In this document: in pieces, positions 15,757-19,682 of the stretch
Numbering within the stretch: position 1 is the stretch's first letter
Layout of the letters: each line of letters starts with the position of its first letter
Source: CAZCJA01 sp964499015
GTDB lineage: Bacteria > Elusimicrobiota > Elusimicrobia > F11
DNA length: 19,682 nt
Direction of reading: 5' to 3'
Assembly: GCA_964499015.1 (NCBI GenBank)
Contig: CAZCJA010000042.1
Location: forward strand, 1-19,682
Translations under genes and position numbers: made by a program
Notes under the pieces: generated by a model
What the model was told of the DNA's origin: nothing
Databases searched by the model: none
Seen by the model: the letters and a program-made list of their open reading frames with translations, nothing else

Positions 15757-16599
15757 TTAAACTCCTCTTACGCCGGTCATAACGAAAATGAGCACCGCCA
15801 CGCCGATCCAGATGTTTACATGAAAAAACGAAAAATCCACGTACGCCGAAAAGTACTGTTCGAGAAAAAGAAGCACGCCCACAATCGCCAACAGCATGAC
15901 GGTTAACGGCCCGCCCAGCCAGAACCCATAAAGAACGAACAACGTCAGAAAAGCGAGCAAATGAAACAGCGCGGACACTTTCAACGCATTGCGGGCGCCC
16001 AAATGAGCGGGCAGGGACTTAACGCCGGCGCTGCGGTCAAACTCCTCGTCCAGCGTCGCGTAGATGATATCGAATCCGGCCAGCCAAAACACGCTGAAAA
16101 CCGCGAGCGTTACAACCGGGCCGATGCCGTCCAGCGACGGCTTTACCGCGAAAAAGCCGGCCAGCGGAACAAGCGCCCATACAAGACCCAACCCAACGTG
16201 CGTCCACGGCGTGATGCGTTTGAAATACGGGTACGCGGTAAATGCAACGAGCGGAATCCAGCAGAGTTTCAAACAAAAATCAGAAAGTTGATACGCGGCC
16301 CACACGTAAACCACAAGGCCGACGATGCCGATCACCCAGGCCTCGATAAGTTTCATCGTTCCGGCAGCCAGGTGGCGTTCTTTGGTGCGGGGATTTTTGG
16401 CGTCGATGTGGCGGTCGATGACCCTGTTGAGGACCAGGGCCACGGTGCGCGCTCCGGCCCCGGCGAGCAGGATCAAGCCCAATATTTTTAAAGACGGCAG
16501 CGTACCCTCCGCCAGAACCGCTCCGGCGAAGAGAAGGGGAAGTGAGAAGAACGTGTGTTCAAGCTTTATGAAGTTGGCGTATTTTTGCAGAGGTTTCAT
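15757..16599 (-). CDS. ubiA: UbiA-family prenyltransferase (MqnP-like)
   Basis: 280 residues with about eight or nine membrane helices. The two Asp-rich diphosphate-binding motifs are N58-x3-D62-x3-D66 (LNRVIDRHIDAKNPRTKERH) and D177...D184-x3-D188 (GFDIIYATLDEEFDRSAGVK). The N-terminal KYANFIKLEHTFFSLPLLFA fixes the start at 16599 even though it overlaps the upstream gene by 41 bases. UbiA-type enzymes attach the polyprenyl tail to an aromatic ring in the membrane; beside mqn genes it should act as MqnP on 1,4-dihydroxy-6-naphthoate before UbiD decarboxylates the ring. It could be a 4-hydroxybenzoate prenyltransferase instead, but no other ubiquinone gene is present here. Confidence 0.93.
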   Translation of the reverse strand: MKPLQKYANFIKLEHTFFSLPLLFAGAVLAEGTLPSLKILGLILLAGAGARTVALVLNRVIDRHIDAKNPRTKERHLAAGTMKLIEAWVIGIVGLVVYVWAAYQLSDFCLKLCWIPLVAFTAYPYFKRITPWTHVGLGLVWALVPLAGFFAVKPSLDGIGPVVTLAVFSVFWLAGFDIIYATLDEEFDRSAGVKSLPAHLGARNALKVSALFHLLAFLTLFVLYGFWLGGPLTVMLLAIVGVLLFLEQYFSAYVDFSFFHVNIWIGVAVLIFVMTGVRGV

Positions 16600-19043
16600 T
16601 GCGTATGGGTCGTTTCATGTTGACAGAGAACAAGCGCAGGCTGCGCGCCGTCAGCGTCACCGGCAAACCATTGTCGTATACATCCTGGCCCAAAACGGCC
16701 AAGGCGGGTTCACCGGACGACTCGGTGGGCAAATCCTTCAAGTAAGACGTGCCATGCAAGACGTCATTAAACAAATACATCGCGTTGGGCGTAAAGCCGC
16801 CCAGGAACGGCTGAACGTTAATATTCGCTGTCAGCGACTGGGAGGACAAATTGGCGACGGCGACATACAGCGTGCGAGGGTCCCAGCGGGCGAACGCAAG
16901 AACGCCGGGCGCATCGGTGGAAAGCAGCAGGAAGTTGCCGTTGCGGAAAAGAGGCGTGGTGTTTAGCGTTTTCACAAATTTCCCAAACGCGCCGTTGACC
17001 GAGCCGTCGTGTTCAATCGCACCCGGCAAAAGGCTTAAGACAAGCGACGCCAGCAAATTGTTGCGCTCATTGGCGCTGGATGGAACTTCGGCGCCGAGCA
17101 GTGGAGACAAATCGTGAATGGAACGCTCCAAAAGAGCCGAGGCCGGCGGCGAAAGCAGCGTGGCCAGATTGCCCACCGTCTCCAAGCGGATTTGATTGGT
17201 GAGCGTTTCGCGCAGATTGTCGTTCTCAAAAAAGTCGAAGCCCAGGTCGCGCAAAAGCTTCGACTCACCGCCCGCGTGGTCGGCAACGAAAACAAAATTT
17301 GGATGTTTGGCGCGCACCGCGCGGATCACGTCCGCCCAAAACTCGCCGGCTTTGGTGCGCTGCTGCTCGGTCAGCGGAATGTGCCAGAACTTGATCAGCG
17401 CGGAATTGAGCATCGCCGCGGCGCCCTGAATGCGCACACCGTTCGAAACCTCGGCAAAACGCAGGATCGTTTCGACCGCGTACTTACGCAGTTCCGGGGC
17501 GGTCAATAAATATTGAACGCTGTCGCTCGACGGGCTGACGCCCGGCAACTTACCGTAGGCGACGAGCACGCGCTCCGGCAACGCGTGCTGGCGCTGCCAG
17601 AATGGGGGAATCCACACCGGGAAATACCCGATGTTTTTGGTGCGCAGTTCTTGATCGGAGAAATGGCGATCAGACGGCGCGACATGCTTAAAGGAATAAA
17701 TACGCGGGTTGGCCAGAAACGTTTCATACTGGAACACCGTGCGCGCGAAGCAGAGACTCGGCAGCAGACGAATATTGGCGTCCTTCGCCATCTCGATCTG
17801 CCGTTTCAAGAACACTTCGGCAAAATATCCTTCGTTGGTCGTCAGTTGATCGGCGGTCGCCTGAAACGGAGACATCCAGCCGGCGCTGACGCCTTGCGCG
17901 GACATCTCTTTCCAGAAACGCTTCTCGTCGGCGAGTGTCGGCGTGTTTTGCGATGACGCCAGCGGCCAATTGATTTCAAAAAACGTTTTGCCGAACGAGG
18001 CGGACAGCTTCTTCGGGGTTTTCCGGCGCATGAGCAGCGCGATGGTCACAAGCGAGCCAATGATTAATGCGACCAGCAAAAGAATAAGTTTGCGCACAGA
18101 AGAATCGCTCTTGTCGTCGGAGGCGGAGACAGGCGCTGGCTCCGGCGCTTTTTCCACGGCCGGCGGCGCGGGCGGCGTAACGATCTGCGCGGTCCGCGCT
18201 CTTTTTGGTTTAGCCGGGGTCACGGCGATCCCAGCGACGGGCATATTGGTTTGTTTGGAAACAACGTCGAATTGGAATTCTTTCTGTGTTTTGGGTTTGG
18301 TGGCGGCGACCGCAACAACCGGTTTTTTCTTTGGTGCCATGACAACCGAGGCGGGTGCGGGGGCGGCCGCAAACACTTCAATGGCCTTTAACGGAGGAGA
18401 CTGTTTAACAAAGGAAACTCCGAAAATATCGAGAGAACCGAGTTTTTGATTGAGACTCGTGCCGCTCCCAAATTCGAACGTCATCTGGCTTAGACGCTTC
18501 TTATCAAACGGCTTGTCCGATTCGAGGGCGCTGAACGGAACGACCNNNNNNNNNNGGCGTGCGGGATTGGGCATCGCTTTGTTTGTTCCACGACGGGTCC
18601 TGCAATCCGACGGAAAAACGTTGGTTGACCAGGTTGGCGCGCGCCCAAATTACGATCGAATTGTAACGGGACACATCCACTGGCTCTTTAAAACGGATGG
18701 CGGCGCTGGCCCAATTTTCTTCGCCGCGGTTCCGCAGTTGCAGCCAAACCGCTTGCGAGACAATACCCTGAAACGCAAAACCAGTTTTGCTGCGGCGGCC
18801 GGCGCCGTAAAAATCGACGCCGTCGACATGTTTAAAACGGACAACGAGCGATTCGTTAGCCAGACCGTGGGGAAGGGCTTTGATTTGGTCGACCATCCAG
18901 GCGGTAAGAACCGGCTCTTCATTGGACGCGGACTGGGTCGCCCCGGAAACACCAAGGGCGAGCAAGAAAAGCAAGAGCGTCCGTCGAGAGGATGCCGCTG
19001 TCATGCGCGTAAATGTACTAAAAATTATCCCTGTTTTATACAT
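16559..19043 (-). CDS. Exported/membrane protein with jelly-roll-like domain, one helix and a degenerate GH13-like domain (interrupted by a scaffold gap)
   Basis: Two frames on either side of the N-run belong together: 19043-18556 encodes a signal peptide (SSRRTLLLFLLALGVSGATQ) and most of a carbohydrate-binding-like beta domain, and 18544-16559 continues it (VVPFSALESDKPFDKKRLSQ, MTFEFGSG). A low-complexity linker follows, then a membrane helix (KLILLLVALIIGSLVTIALL, 18085-18026) with basic residues RRKTPKK just after it. The last 480 residues follow an alpha-amylase (GH13) plan: WMSPFQATADQLTTNEGYFA; GVRIQGAAAML where GxRxD is expected; FVFVADHAGGES; LGFDFFENDNLRE; and a C-terminal beta domain (LYVAVANLSSQSLTANINV). 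The nucleophile Asp is Gln and the N-H-D block is not visible. The start could also be Met14 at 19004. It leads the menaquinone run. Confidence 0.7.
18546..18555. other. Scaffold gap (ten N)
   Basis: A run of exactly ten N, probably a placeholder. The gene on both sides is read in different frames with ten bases, so if it is one intact gene the true gap length is a multiple of three (possibly zero). Confidence 0.9.
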
Positions 19044-19047
19044 TTGC

Positions 19048-19118
19048 TTAAGCCTAGTCGGGGCCTGGTTAACGAGGCCTTAAGAGGGGGTTAAGAACTC
19101 CTTAATAACGGGGGTTAA
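19048..19118. repeat. Helically phased TTAA motifs in the divergent intergenic region
   Basis: TTAA begins at 19048, 19069, 19080, 19091, 19102 and 19115, with steps of 21, 11, 11, 11 and 13 bases, close to one or two helical turns. Three of them sit in GGTTAA (19067, 19089, 19113), two of these in an identical GGGGGTTAA at 19086-19094 and 19110-19118; two others are in CCTTAA (19078, 19100). The 167-base stretch separates divergent genes and lies just upstream of a promoter candidate, so a multi-site regulator or a bent/flexible DNA element is plausible. Confidence 0.55.
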
Positions 19119-19142
19119 AAACCACCCTAAAAGCCGCCCTAT

Positions 19143-19171
19143 TTGACGACACTCGTATCGTTTTGTACTCT
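19143..19171 (+). promoter_or_regulatory. Sigma-70-like promoter for the HAD hydrolase gene
   Basis: TTGACG at 19143-19148 (five of six consensus bases), a 17-base spacer, and TACTCT at 19166-19171 (three of six, including the first two and the last). It ends 39 bases before the ATG at 19211, giving a leader of about 30 bases. AAGGAG at 19191-19196 is a ribosome site, though its 14-base spacing is long. Confidence 0.5.
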
Positions 19172-19210
19172 CCACGCCCGGTCGCATCCCAAGGAGTTTT
19201 CCAACCCATC

Positions 19211-19682
19211 ATGATCAACGTCGTTCTCTTCGACCTCGGCAACGTCATCTTGCCAGTGGACGGGCACCGCATGGCCCAAAAACTGACAAAGCACTCGCCA
19301 TTTCCCCAGGATGAAATTTTGTCGCATTTCGGCAAGAAGGAAATGCTCGACGAATTTGAAACCGGCCGCCTTTCCAATGAAGATTTTTTTCAACACATCG
19401 CCAAATGCTGCTCAATCAAGGGCCTCGACTATCACGGCTTCCTGCCCATGTTTAACGACATTTTCGAAGAAGACCCCGACGTCATCGCTTTGATCGAAGG
19501 GCTGAAAAGCCGCGTGAAGCTGGGCATGATCTCCAACACCAATTCGATCCACGCCGCGCACCTGGTTCAGCGCTATCAGCTTTTTTCGCACTTCCATAAA
19601 GTATGGTTTTCCAACGACGTCGGCCTGCGCAAACCGGACGCCAAGATTTATCAGATCGCACTCGACCACTTTAACGTCAAAC
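19211..19682 (+). CDS. HAD-superfamily hydrolase, 3' end missing
   Basis: The ATG at 19211 opens a frame of 157 residues that runs off the window. It begins MINVVLFDLGNVILPVDGHR, the first HAD motif (here D-x-G-N-V, the variant with Asn in place of the second Asp/Thr seen in the YihX and epoxide-hydrolase-like subgroup IA-v3). A helical cap covers about 20-90. Motif II is GMISNTNSIHA, and the motif III lysine is in VGLRKPDAKIYQIA. The acidic motif IV near the end is outside the window. Such enzymes are often small sugar-phosphate phosphatases; the substrate cannot be told. It has its own promoter candidate and is divergent from the GH13-like gene. Confidence 0.88.
   Translation, partial: MINVVLFDLGNVILPVDGHRMAQKLTKHSPFPQDEILSHFGKKEMLDEFETGRLSNEDFFQHIAKCCSIKGLDYHGFLPMFNDIFEEDPDVIALIEGLKSRVKLGMISNTNSIHAAHLVQRYQLFSHFHKVWFSNDVGLRKPDAKIYQIALDHFNVK

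Noticed and set aside
18504..18574. Two separate genes on either side of the N-run
   Set aside because: The N-terminal side has no stop before the gap, the other side has no sensible start after it, and together they make one continuous beta domain; the frame change is explained by the placeholder gap.

Overview
The window reads as chromosomal DNA from a moderately GC-rich, probably Gram-negative bacterium, most likely a metagenome-assembled genome: one run of ten N at 18546-18555 marks a scaffold join inside a gene. Gene content (Bat stress-tolerance genes, the non-mevalonate enzyme IspH, and futalosine-type menaquinone genes with UbiA/UbiD/UbiX homologues) fits several less-studied phyla. 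Elusimicrobiota or Omnitrophota-like lineages are a guess, not a demonstrated assignment. I found no tRNA, rRNA, CRISPR array, insertion sequence or phage gene. Gene packing is extreme, with most neighbours overlapping by 1-40 bases, which implies translational coupling, and no stretch over 300 bases lacks a gene.

Region 1 (1-3111, plus strand) is the end of a Bat-type operon: a TPR protein cut by the window edge, BatD, and a TPR/two-helix/SH3 protein like BatE. It meets a minus-strand pair head-on: a membrane-anchored protein with a proline-rich stalk and three SH3 modules (3092-5236), and a small membrane protein (5233-5859).

Region 2 (5888-10121, plus strand) holds an unrecognised soluble protein coupled to ispH, then a short ECF-like sigma factor, then a one-pass anti-sigma factor with a zinc-binding head and a PrcB-like C-terminal domain. 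Two exported proteins of unknown role follow. The second has a clear signal peptide but no ATG, GTG or TTG before it; the only plausible start is ATT.

Region 3 (19043 down to 10084, minus strand) is an eight-gene run: a large membrane protein with a degenerate GH13-like domain, then UbiA (MqnP-like), UbiX (MqnM-like), UbiD (MqnL-like), MqnE, MqnA, MqnC and a small [2Fe-2S] thioredoxin-fold ferredoxin. This covers entry into the futalosine pathway (MqnA, MqnE), the spiro-cyclisation (MqnC) and the late prenylation and decarboxylation. MqnB, MqnD and the final methyltransferase are not in the window. IspH in region 2 supplies isoprenoid precursors that both UbiA and UbiX need.

Region 4 (19044-19682): a divergent intergenic stretch with TTAA motifs repeated about every 11 bases and a sigma-70-like promoter, followed by the start of a HAD-family hydrolase that runs off the window.
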